DNA of 64,000 nt, from assembly GCF_019059575.1 (NCBI RefSeq), contig NW_024881967.1:248001-312000 (forward strand), given 5' to 3'. Source of the stretch: Amphibalanus amphitrite (Eukaryota; Arthropoda; Thecostraca; Balanomorpha; Balanidae). The position numbers were made by a program, and so were the translations under genes. The notes under the pieces are model-generated. The model was not told where the DNA came from, searched no databases, and saw only the letters and a program-made list of their open reading frames with translations. Shown here one piece after another: positions 24,201 to 35,600 of the stretch; positions within the stretch are counted from its first letter, which is position 1, and each line of letters opens with the position of its first letter.

Positions 24201-27200
24201 ACGAGACAAGTTCGTTTAGCTTATAACGGTCTCTACATAAAACACACTTCATGCTTCATTGTTTTTAAAACAAGTGTCCCTTTTTTATCATATTCTTTGA
24301 CATAGCGTAAATTGATATTTTGGTTGCCTATTCCTTGCTTTGCCCTGTGGTATCGCTAGTGCCAGCATTTCAGCTGTCCTGTGTGACGTGTTTCACCATT
24401 CGTTTGGTATATTGACTTTTCGCCTCACGTTTCCTCCAGGTGACGGACAGCACGGTCATCTACGACATTCTGAAGATCATGGTGGAGCGCTTCTCACCCA
24501 AGGACGTGGAGCTGATCCTGACCGTGCTGCGCAGCGTCGGCTTCACGATGCGGAAGGACGACCCGGCCGCGCTGAAGGAGCTCATTCTGCGGCTGCAGGC
24601 CAAGGCGGCCGCCGCCACCGCTGGGGACGGCGCCGATAGGTTAGTGTTGGGCCCGCCGAGTGGGGTGTCTGGGGGAGTAGCCGGTATGAGGCTTGGAGTG
24701 CGTAGCTTCGTTAAAGATGCTCTTAATGCAGTGTGTACCTTGTGGAGGGATCTATGCGATCAGTGCTCTGCATAAATATTATTTCTACGTGTTTCCAATC
24801 CATAAAAAAAGATCGAAATTGAAATTACCTTTTAATATTTTCCTTGTCATCTTTGTTCAGATAGGTAATGCTAATGCTGCCCATAGCCGTTGAGTGATTT
24901 TTATCCGATGCTAACGCGTTCGTTTTCCTTCCATTTTGCAGCAGCCGCGTTCGTTTCCTGCTGGACATAGTGATGGCTCTGCGGAATAACAACATGGCCA
25001 AGATTCCCAACTACGACCCGGTGCTGGGCCAGGAGCTGAACAAGCTATTGAAGACGCTGGTGAACCCGAGTCAGACGCTGACCGAGCTGAGCATCTCGCT
25101 GGAGGACCTGCTCAAAGGTGGGGGCTGACGGCGGCTTATCTAAGTCACGGAGCTTGTTACCATTCGATTTTTTTTTTTGTATAACAAAATGCTATTAAAT
25201 TTTGCTATTCTATGATGTTATTGACCTACCGGGAATAACCGTCCGAATGAGAAGCCTTACCTTTAACACGTATCGCTTGGATATTTAAATAATTCGCACT
25301 TAATGTGACTAGGTGGATATTTATAATTTGTGGGCGATAACGACAATAACCCTCGGCCTCCCCTCCCTCCGTTGTCCCCGTTCAGCGGAGGAGCGCGGTA
25401 AGTGGTGGGTGGTCGGCTCCGCCTGGAGCGGCACACTGAAGGAGCGGCAGACGGCCGACGCTGACCCAGCCACCGGCGGCGGGAGGGGCGCCCAGCCGCC
25501 CGCGCCGCCCGCGCAGCAGTACTCTGCCCAGCTGCTGGAACTGGCCCGCCAGCAGCGAATGAACACCGACCTGAGGAGGAACGTGTTCTGCGTTATCATG
25601 TCGGCAGAGGTAGGTGGCTGGGTAAGGTGTGGATGTGAGAGTGAGAGTGAGAGTGGAGTGGAATCTAGTTGAGTAGAGTGGGGCTGGAGTAGAGTATTTT
25701 ACGGTATTAAGTATGTTATTCAATCAAGGTATCTTAGTCTTTATCCCTCGCCCATGTAGGGGGGGTTAGTGCAACCCCCCCCCCTGAGGTTTTTCGGAAA
25801 TAGTGCAAAAACGGCGGCGCGCAGCGCCGCCAAATTTTGGGTACCTTATGGGGCAAACCTTGCGCATCTTTTGATAAAAAAATTTTGACCGGGTCATGTC
25901 AGGTCACGGAGTTATGACGTCACAAAGGGAACAGCCTCCGGCCGGATTTTCACAAACTGAGTGCCAACGCCCGAGGTTTCCTGCCGGTGGTACGGACATC
26001 GGTTGATGGATCGTGATGAAACTTCCCATGCATGTTGGGGCAAGTATTGGCTATCATATGGTATAAGAAACTTGACCGGGTCAGGTCAGGTCACGGAGCT
26101 ATGACGTCACAAGAGGAACAGCGTCCGGTACTATTTTTGAAAAGCGCCCGAACCACTATTTTGCTAATTCTTGTCACCTCAATGGGAATATGCAGCAATA
26201 TTAGCTTCTATAGGGAGCAAATGGACATCCCAAATCCAAAAATACAATCAGATTTCAAAAATTTAAATTTTGATTTTTCGAATTTCTGCCGCCGACTGTG
26301 ACCTTGCCGACTTCCGGCGCTCCCAACGCGCCATTTTTAGAGCTAGGGAAACGAAATACATACCAAACGATAGAGAATTGATCAAGGAACACGATAGTGA
26401 AGGTTTCAAGTCGATATCTCCCACCGTTTTGCCGCAATCGCCGCGGAAAAATTGAAAAAGTCTATTTTTCCGAAAATTTGACCTTTGACCGGTCAAAAGT
26501 AGGTCAAATGTTGACCTAGGACCAAAAAATATACCACCAATCGCGAGATCTCGGCGAGAGCAATCCGTTGGTCTTTTCCGCTAAGCTCTACGACGCTCCG
26601 TTTTCAAACGCCAAGGGGGGGGGGGGTCGCACCAACCCCCCCCCCCTGCATGGGCGAAGGTGGCAGATCGCCGTTTACGGGCGAGGGTTATAGTGCTAGA
26701 CTTCAACGCTACGCGGCAGAGCTATTCGGCCTCGGTGGCAGTGACCCATGCCATTTTTGTTGTTTTCGCCTGGTTTACTGTCACCCATTTAGACTGGCAC
26801 TGCATTTGCTGTTGTCCCCTCCCCCTCCCCTCCCCTCCCCCCCCCCACACACACCTGACCTATCCCCGCGTTCGTCCTCAGGACTACCTGGACGGCTTTG
26901 AGAAGCTGATGCGACTCGGTCTGAAGGGGCCACAGCAAGAGCAGGAGATGGTGACTGTGATTGTGGGCTGTGCTCTCCGCGAGCGGACCCACAACCCCTA
27001 CTACAGCCACCTTCTGGAGCGGCTCTGCGCCGTGGATAGGAAGTACCAGGTCAGTCGGGGACGGGGTATAGGAGGGAGCAATGCTGCGCTCTCCCAGCAA
27101 ACAAACAAAGGGTGTGAGGTTTAGCATGGTGTGTATTTGATAGTGGGACTGGGTGGTGACCGAGCTTGGTGATGTGACGTGTCCAGCTCATGCTGTAGTT

Positions 27201-28066
27201 AGTCGGTTATCTCGGGTGTGGCCACATTCGGATCGTTGGCTTATTTAATGTGTCACTTACTCACTTTTACCGATTCTCGCTGATGCCAGATCAAACTAGA
27301 CATTTCACACAAGCTCGCCCGATTACCAACTCTCTGGCTTATCTTTTCTTGGCTCGCTGGTTCCCTTATCTTACCGGCTCCTATTCTCTCGGCCCATTGT
27401 TTAGATGCGTGTGAAGATCTCCGTGTGGGAGCACCTGAAGCAGCTGCCGTCACTCGGCTCGGGGCCGGCCAGCAACCTCGCCAAGGTGCTGTCTCATCTC
27501 ATCTCGGCCGGCCAGCTCACCATCGCAGTGCTAAAGGTACGGGGTGGCGGAGATTGACGTAATTCATCGTAATGTCTCCATACACAAGGTAGGAGGTGAT
27601 GGTGATGGAATTGGTGTGACCAGCGTAACACAGTTCAGAAGGTCGTCATAATGACCAAGCACACATCACTGTTCGGGGTCGTAGCTGCGTAAATAAATAC
27701 TCAGGGCAGAAGGTGCCAATGATTTGAATTATGCTGCCCTTCGCTTGTTCCATTCTGACCCCCCCCCCCCCTCTGCAGGTGGTTGAGTTCTCAGAGATGT
27801 CGAAGCCGATGGTCCGCTTCCTGCGCCAGCTGCTGCTGGCGCTCCTGATGTCCGCCGAGGACCCAGACACCATCCGCGAGCTCTTCCAGCGGGCGTCGGG
27901 CGCGCAGCTGAAGCACCTCCGCGACAGTCTGGTGCTGTTCATACACCACTTTGTGCTGCGGAACAAGAACAAGCTGGCTGACGGGGACACGGTGCAGCGG
28001 CTGGAGGAGCGCGCGAAGGTGGCCGTCAGCGCGCTGAAGGCCGTCGAGGGCGCGCTCAGGCTGTGA
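18300..28066 (+). CDS. NOM1: Nucleolar MIF4G domain-containing protein 1 (NOM1/Sgd1 family)
   Basis: NOM1 is a nucleolar scaffold needed for small-subunit ribosome biogenesis; vertebrate NOM1 also anchors PP1 and eIF4A-type helicases. Ten exons join in phase: 18300-18783, 22496-23106, 23440-23791, 24040-24164, 24440-24639, 24942-25117, 25386-25609, 26882-27049, 27405-27536 and 27779-28066. They give 919 codons plus TGA, slightly longer than the human protein of about 860. Residues 1-160 are lysine-rich, with nucleolar-type signals. About 185-345 are strongly acidic, followed by KKTKKKKRKDD. A conserved YIPPALR precedes the MIF4G domain (about 395-650). The insert RGKWWVVGSAWSG is typical of the family. 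The MA3 domain (about 700-840) begins near LARQQRMNTDLRRNVFC. The start is the first ATG of the open exon. Intron 1 (3.7 kb) and intron 7 carry transposons. The exon 6 acceptor is a CAGCAG tandem, so one serine may be optional. Confidence 0.95.
19042..20119 (+). mobile_element. Helitron-like non-autonomous element, tandem copy A (1078 bp)
   Basis: It starts TCTATATTACTATTTG and ends CACCCTAG, giving the TC...CTAG termini of Helitrons. A short GC hairpin (CGCGTTGC/GCACGCG) lies just before the 3' end. The flanking bases are A on the left, and copy B follows directly. There is no target duplication and no terminal inverted repeat. It has no Rep/helicase frame. Confidence 0.7.
20120..21176 (+). 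mobile_element. Helitron-like non-autonomous element, tandem copy B (1057 bp)
   Basis: It begins TCTATACTACTATTTG immediately after the CTAG of copy A and ends with the same CACCCTAG, followed by T. Copies A and B are similar throughout, with small indels (for example a 17-base difference near 19900/20960) and scattered substitutions. The outer junctions, CAAA before copy A and TTTT after copy B, match insertion between A and T, as Helitrons prefer. Confidence 0.7.
25398..25403 (+). promoter_or_regulatory. Strong decoy 5' splice site inside NOM1 exon 7
   Basis: GTAAGT, a perfect donor core, occurs 12 bases into exon 7 within the codons for Gly-Lys. The conserved family sequence GKWWVVG continues in frame past it, so the real exon must read through. 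Use of the decoy would define a 12-nt exon. Confidence 0.4.
25745..26660. mobile_element. MITE with C/G-tract subterminal hairpins, about 916 bp
   Basis: Terminal inverted repeats read CCCTCGCCCATGTAGGGGGG on the left, and the complement of CCTTCGCCCATGCAGGGGGG on the right. Each is followed by a TTRGTGCRA-like loop and then a C tract. The interior has repeated modules containing GGTCAGGTCACGGAG and TATGACGTCAC (25900 and 26090) and further AGGTCA half-sites. I could not identify a target duplication, so the superfamily is open. It sits in NOM1 intron 7. Confidence 0.7.
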
Positions 28067-28940
28067 TGGTGAGCTGCTTGTAGCTCGGCGAGTATCGTTA
28101 TGCGTTGGAGGGTGACAAGTTATGCGATGGATCGGGAGATTGGTGGGTTAGAAACAATTTAATGCCAGTGAGTATGATGTTTTCTATGACGTTTTTTTTT
28201 CGTGTGTGAAGTTGTTGCGAGGGCACGGATGCCGTGCTTTGTGTTTTCTAGCGGAACCATTTGTTAGGGTGTTGTCATAGGCCTTCCGCTACGGTTCTTA
28301 AGTGTCGGTGCCTTGCTATTTCCGATGTATAAGTCACGATGATGAATACATATCAGGTAGGCCGCCGAATGCCATACAGAAACACAAGTTTTGAGTTGTG
28401 AGTTTTGGTGAAGGCTCCTCGATATTGGGTGGATTTGATGTTGGTCTCATTTGTGGTGGGTAGCAAGGTCAGCACTCAGCACACAGATGCTCTAGATTAC
28501 CTCATGTGTGAAAGGCTTTTTGAATCCTTCAGGACTATAGGGTAGAACCTGCTCTTGGATGAGAAAGGACTTTAAACAGTCGGAAATTGTTTGTGACAGG
28601 CAACGTATCTTGGTTAGCTACATAAAGCTACGTCCCGATCGGCAACTACGGCCCCGAGGGACCCTGGCTGGCTGGCTTTCTCGGACCAAGCCAGGCGCAC
28701 ACCAACTGTTCGGTCGCGATGATGCGGTATGAAGCCAAGGCGAGACACGCACGACAACTTTTTATTTGGTGATGCAGATTGCGCCGGATTTCAGCAATGT
28801 TGCCCACATCTTTCCGATGCGTCCGTCATCGTGTCCGCACAATCAATCTTTTTAATTGATACTTTTTGTGCTCCGAGGTGCACGGTAGCTCACCGGATCG
28901 GGACGGGACCGGGGCGGTGTTTCACGGCACGCTGCTATTC
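28067..28940. other. NOM1-NMT intergenic spacer
   Basis: NOM1's 3'UTR presumably starts here. I see no canonical AATAAA before about 28.6 kb, so its 3' end is uncertain. No other gene is visible. Confidence 0.4.
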
Positions 28941-28952
28941 CATTTCGCGAGC

Positions 28953-29010
28953 TGACGTCACACTTGTGGTAGTGTTGGAGCAATGGGCTTGTTGACGTCT
29001 CCATGGAAAC
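28953..29010. promoter_or_regulatory. CRE and RFX X-box upstream of NMT
   Basis: TGACGTCA at 28953-28960 is followed by GTCTCCATGGAAAC at 28997-29010. The latter matches the X-box consensus GTHNYYATRRNAAC at every position. This pair lies about 700 bases before the NMT start codon in a moderately CpG-rich block and is the best promoter candidate for NMT. The same pair of motifs occurs at 5608-5633. Confidence 0.5.
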
Positions 29011-29025
29011 CCAATTTGACACGTG

Positions 29026-29054
29026 TACTACTACTAGTAGTAGTAGTAGTAGTT
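29026..29054. repeat. (TAC)n/(TAG)n microsatellite
   Basis: ACTACTACTAGTAGTAGTAG: a short trinucleotide repeat that is also palindromic about its centre. It lies between the presumed NMT promoter motifs and the coding start. Confidence 0.8.
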
Positions 29055-29699
29055 GCGTGCCACTATCCAACCACTATCATCGGTGAGACCGGTGAAACAC
29101 CACCCGGGCTAGCGGCCGTGCTCCGAACTAGGCCTACCGCCTATTATGGAACGGGGGCCTGCCGACTGGGGAGAGGAATCAGCGGTTGGGATCGAATAGG
29201 AGACACATTTCAGAACGGAGGTTACGGAATGGAGGAAAGGAAGAACAGCCTGCCCCACACATGATTATATTGAAAACAAATAGGTACTGTTCACAATCCG
29301 TGGAATACGTGGAATACCTTCGTTCAGATAAAGGGATTTTTCTTTCTGATCAAATGTGGCAGCATTCATTGGCAGAATATGGTAGCAATTAATGTCTGCG
29401 TTCGTGAATGGGATGTGCGCCATTATTATCATTATCATAGTTCTCTATATACCGTGATTATCATTTGCCATTTTGTGCACGCGTGGTCCGCGCCGGAATT
29501 CCGCCCAGTTTGTGATATATCGCTAGTTATATCTGCTGTTAAGCATTCCAAGGGTTCAAACGGCATTAAACATATTTTGAGATTCTAAGGTGTTTCGTTG
29601 GAGAGGCATAGTCGTGCCTGGGCTGTTTCTGGCGACTCAGTATAACCCCCTTCGGTTTGTCGCCTTCTGATCAACCGATTTTACTGTCAAAATTTTGCA

Positions 29700-32600
29700 A
29701 TGAGTGGAGAACCATCCGCCAATCAAGGAGCAACGGCAAATGGCAAGGTTGGAGGGAACAAGTAAGTGCAGGGTAGGGGTAGGTGCAGAGGAACATTGAA
29801 CATGGTACCAATGTGATGCTTGAAATCACTGACATTGGTAATGCATGCCTTCATCACATCCAGGCCAGTCTTAAAGGAAATAGTTCACTTTCACGAAATT
29901 ATTTTTTTTGCAACGGATTTATGATTTTTTATGTTCAAAATAATCAGCAAAGAAAATAAAACCTTTTTATAACAAAATATTATTTTCTATATTTTGATAT
30001 AGGAAGAACTTTTCAGTTTCTGTAAGGCACACGCGATCCAGTATGAAAAGAGCATGGGTCCCGAAAATTCTTCAGAAACAGAGAAATTATCGCAGCCACC
30101 GGCATTTGGGCGATCTGCTCGATCTGATAATGTTCCCCTGAATGTCCTAATTGATCAGTACGAGAATTTTTCTAGAGTTCTCGTAGATAATTTCTCTAGT
30201 TTCTGAAGAATTGTCGGGACCCATGCTCTTTTCATACTGGATGGAAATATATGCAAGGCACACATCCTCAACGCAAGACACCTTTTTCGGGACGAGAAAT
30301 AGAATATCTTTGCCTAGGGTGATCGTTGGGCTGTAAAAGCTCCTGATTTATGCTCGTCTCAGCCCAAGCTACGGAACTGCTATTCCAGTTCAAAACCCAT
30401 GTTAAAAAGTGAACTATTTCCTTTAAGGCTTCAGGTAATGCCACAGCAATGACAAAGTTAAAAGTCACGTATGCTCAGGATGTCGTCTCACCAATGTGTT
30501 CTCATTCACAGGAAAAAGAAGGATAAGGGAGCTCCCGCTCAGGAGAAGAGCGAAGATACCACGGTAGTAAGTGCCAGTCAGGGAAATCAGATGAAGAACC
30601 TGAACAACCTGCGGAAGGCAATGGAGCTGCTGTCGGTCACCCAGGGCCGGGAACAGTTCCACCAGGGGCCGGCCAAGACCCAGGACGAGGCCAAACGGAA
30701 AAAGTATCAGTTCTGGGAGACTCAGCCTGTCCTTAAAATAGGTAAGAGTTGATATCTTTTGACATTGTCTGAGCAGTATTAATTGTCTTATCATTTTCTC
30801 AATTCTTAGATTGACCAGGGTGGAAATTTGACCTATAAAGTCTAAAACACACCTTATGAACCAGAACAAGGATATTATCTTTTGAACTTTTAAAGGAATA
30901 AAAGGGTTAAAGTTGATAAAGAATGATGGGCTTCATTCTGGAAGCTTCTGTCTGTTATATGCTACACAACTGGTTCAGGCTACCATGGGTAGGCCCATGC
31001 AAAATCTGCATGACATCAAATGAGATCCCCAGTGCATCATGATTCATGGAACATCTGCATCAAGTGATTGAGCTGATGCTGACAAGATGTCAAAATTGCC
31101 ACGCTTTGGAGCCTGGCTTATAAAATTATGCCTACATTCATTATTCTTTACATCTCAGTCTTGGCTCATTGATGGCATGTCACTATTTTTGTGGGCTGCC
31201 TCAATGGCAGATGTGTTATTGTGTTATGCCTCTGATGTGAGTGAATTGCCAGTACCACTCTGAGCTCCCCTGTTCACCAACCCTTGTCTGGCCACAGACC
31301 AAGATGCCGAGGGTAATGAGCCCCTGGAAGGTGACAAGGAGGTCTCTGAGGTCCGTGCCGAGCCCTACTCGCTGCCTGATGGCTTCAAGTGGGACACCAT
31401 GAACCTGGACGATCCAGAGCAGGTGAGGATGGATGCTGTCGGAAATCGGTGGCAATATTACAAAATTGAGCGCTCCTGGATATGTAATTCTGGATCTGGT
31501 TGAACCTCTAAAAATTTGTGGCCAATAAAGTATTATTATTATTATTATGCATTTAATCATAAGTGCATCACAGGTGCATCTTTCGGACCAAACATGAGGG
31601 ATAATAATCACCGGGATTGGCGATTGTACATAACACCGTCGTTGTAATATGGAACACCTTGAAAAGTTGTTATTTATCAGAAATGGTGGACTTTTCGTCT
31701 GTACAATCATTGGTTAAGTAATCTTGAGTAGAATGTTGTGCTTTTTGTCGTAATACGTATTATGCAACGATGGCAACGACTTCAAACAATTATGTGTGCG
31801 ATCAGCGATGGCCGTTTACGTAAATGCTACATATTTTCCGTCTTTGTTTAAAGCTTCTGAGTTTTTATTTATTTATTTATCGGTAGCAAACGAACGATTT
31901 AACCCCAACTCCCTTATCAGGTTGCGGGACACCTAGTACTTGTGAGTTGCATTTTGTGCTAGGACGTACGCCAATGACGATATCCGTCGATTTTACTGGG
32001 TCATACGCCATTACACCATTCCGTTTCTAATTGTCGACTGAACGAACTTTGAAACATCATTGTGATGAAACTAACTCCGCATTCTTGGCCACGCACTTGC
32101 GTAACACGTTGTATGGTAAATGTGTGAACAATGCCCAAGATCTAATCCTTTTGGTGCAGATGACCTTTGAACATCTGGTCGGTACCATTGCGTTAGTGTT
32201 AACTGTGTTGTTGATCTTTGGCCATCCGGCGCCATTGCCTAAGTGTTGCTGACGGCGCCGCTGCCCTCTGGACAGCTGAACGAGCTGTACACTCTGCTGA
32301 CCAACAACTACGTGGAGGATGACGACAACATGTTCCGGTTCGACTACTCGCCAAAGTTCCTCGACTGGTGAGCGTGGGGCGTTGCTCGGGAAGATGAAAG
32401 CAGCTGGCCTGATGTCATGCAAAAAAAGCTGGAAATCTGCCCATCCTGTTTTGGAGTCTTACCAGAAAAAAGTCGCCACTTATTTGATGAAATACCAAGT
32501 GTCAAAACTTCATTACCTTTATGAATTTGTTTCACATAAACAGTCTGTGACCCAGGAGGGTCACTAGGAGAGGAGCCCATACTTTTCCCTGATGACCTAC

Positions 32601-35600
32601 CCTGCCCCCGCCACAGGCCGCTGCGTCCGCCGGGCTGGGCTACTAACCAGTAACCACCGTTTCTGCCGCCTGATCGCCCACTGACTGACCACCCCTCCCC
32701 TGCCCCCTTCCACAGGGCGCTGCGTCCACCGGGCTGGGTGACCGACTGGCTCTGCGGGGTGCGTGTCACAAAGTCCAACAAACTGGTGGGATTCATCTCC
32801 GCCATCCCAGCCACCATCAACATCTACAAACGGTCAGTACCTAGTTGGTTGTGGGTACCTACGACAGAGTGGTCATATGGTTTTGTTTCACTGAGTCTCA
32901 GATATCAATTTTTATTGAACGGATACATTTTGATTGTTTGTTTGTTTGTTTTGTTGGGTTAGGCCCTTTCGGTCGACAAGACCATTGCAGAGCCGGAAGG
33001 ATGATAGGAATTAGGGGGAGACATTGGTCTGGGCAGGCACCCTAGTGAGTCGCCGGGGCTGAGCCCGTTCAGAGGACAGGCCACCCAGCCCCAAGGCACT
33101 CACTGTACCCGGCTACGGGTGCGCTCCCTCAGGAGCAGCGGTGCCGCTCCAAGGGAGCAGCCCGCATGAGATAAAGTTGCCTGTCCAGCCCGGAGGGGGG
33201 TTGCGGCGTGGAGGAGAAGGATTTCAGTATCCTGAGGATAGAAGCATGGAAAGGTGATACATTTTGAGTCGTCCTAAGGTAATCGTACTAACTAGGATAA
33301 ACCTTGTTTGAAGTATGCTATTTTGAACGTTTGGAAGCGATATTTACCTGACAGAAAGTACACCCTCTGCAAACTGCGTGGTAATTATTCTTTTTTTCAA
33401 CAAAACCGAGAAACGCGGATACTATGCTATCGGTCACTCGGAAATCGTAACAGCAAGACGCATGAGACTCCGTACCTTAAGGCTGAAACAGACTCTTTCC
33501 GCGTTCAGGAAATCGCATGCGAGAGCCTATTCAAATACATTATAATTCTTCCCGCATCAATCGCATCCGGGAGGTGCGTGCGATTGATGCGAGCGTGCTT
33601 CAATGTATTTGAATAGGCTCTCGCATGCGATTTCCTGACTGCGGGATTAGTCTGTTTCAGGCATTAGATTGACATTATCATCGTATTCATTTTCCATCCA
33701 GTTTGGCAACAAAACCCAAAAGTCTATATTTGCCCCCAAAACAAACTTTGCATTTTATTGCCACACAAGGCGTATACTTTGCTTAGTGATAGACCCGATC
33801 GAAGGAGTGGAGCATGGCGCATCTATTTGCAGCGAGTTCCGACCGACTGATAACATAGCCTTTGAGTTATTATCGGTTTTGTCCAAAAAAGAATACCTAC
33901 CACGCAGTCTGCTGAGGGCTTTACACCTCTTCATTATATTTCAGTCTTTCACGCTGTATCCCTGTCTCCCCCTCTCCAGGACGCAGCGTATGGTCGAGGT
34001 GAACTTCCTCTGTGTGCACAAGAAGCTGCGCTCCAAGCGCGTGGCGCCTGTGCTCATCAAGGAGATCACGCGCCGAGTGAACCGGACCGGCATCTTCCAG
34101 GCGGTGTACACGGCCGGAGTGGTGCTGCCCAAACCCGTCGGTACTTGCAGGTAAGAAAGCGACGTGGGTGGCGTAACGGTACACTAAAATGGCGGTCTGG
34201 GATGGTGGCCTTATGCAAAGTTAGCCACCGTTTGTGATTTGGCATTAGATACGCTAATCAAATGACGTATGGGAATGGCTATGCCGGTTTCTGACTCCAT
34301 CTTCGTCAGGGTTCATGATTCAACGTTAGCAGAGTGAGTTTCTAATTATCAAGTTATAAATTGAAAGAGCGAGTTAGAAATGCGCAAACCATCTATTTCG
34401 TTGTTACATTCGTTGATTGCATGCATTTACTTTCAGCAAGTATTCAGTGCATCTCATAATCAACTGACATCCCCGCCCTCCTCTTGCAGGTACTGGCACC
34501 GCTCGCTGAACCCCAAGAAGCTGATTGAGGTCAAGTTCAGCCAGCTGTCCCGCAACATGACGATGCAGCGGACGCTGAAGCTGCACCGTCTGCCGGCGGA
34601 GACGGAGACGGAGGGGTTCCGGCGGCTGACTCCGGCCGACGTGCCGGCCGCCATGAAACTGCTGAACGACGTGAGAGACGGCGGAGGAAGAGGGGAAGGG
34701 AGGGAAGATAGTGGCTCGGAATGTGGTAGTTTGAGAGCGGGTTTGTGCGGGGTGTAGTGAATTGAGGTGTGACCATTGGACGGGCATTCGGAGGACACGC
34801 GATGATATAAAAAAACAGCAATTACCATCAGCTTTTGAATCTTATTTCTACTTATTTAAACATTAGGGTGACATTTTTGGTCGAATATTTTTTTTTTGTG
34901 TATAGTTTAACTGAAGTAGCACCGTTGCACTGACGCCGTTTCTCTGCCGCCCCTCCCTCGCTCCACACAGTACCTGGGCCAGTTTGACCTGGCGCCATCG
35001 TTTGACGAGGAGGAGTTCCGACACTGGTTCACGCCGAGACCCACCATTGTCGACAGCTACGTCGTCGAAAAGGACGGCAAAGTCACCGGTGAGTAGCCGG
35101 GAAAGGACGGATTTATCGGTGGTTTGAGAGGACTGAACGGTCACTGTTGAGTTGGGAAGGACGGAAGTTATCGGCGGGTTCGAAAGGACGGAAAGGGCAT
35201 GCGCAGTGGAAAAGAAAGGACTGAAATAATACCGGTGGGTTAGAAGAATGATTGATTGATGGGACGTGTTGACGATGAGACACAGTGAACAATCATTTCC
35301 ATTATTTGCGTCATGATACAGTTCGTCATTCACAAAATATTGCAGCGGCTCAATTCTAACCACCCTGCCCTGCCTGTCACTGACACCTCGTGCGCTTCCG
35401 CCGCTCTCCGTCACAGACTTTGTGAGTTTCTACAGCCTGCCGTCGACCATCATGCACCACCCGACGCACAAACAGCTGATGGCGGCCTACTCGTTCTATA
35501 ACGTCGGCCGCAGCACGCCGCTGCTGCAGCTCATGAGGGACGCCCTCATCACCGCCAAAAACGTGAGTCGGTCGCGTTCGGGGCGTGACGTCACTGGTGG

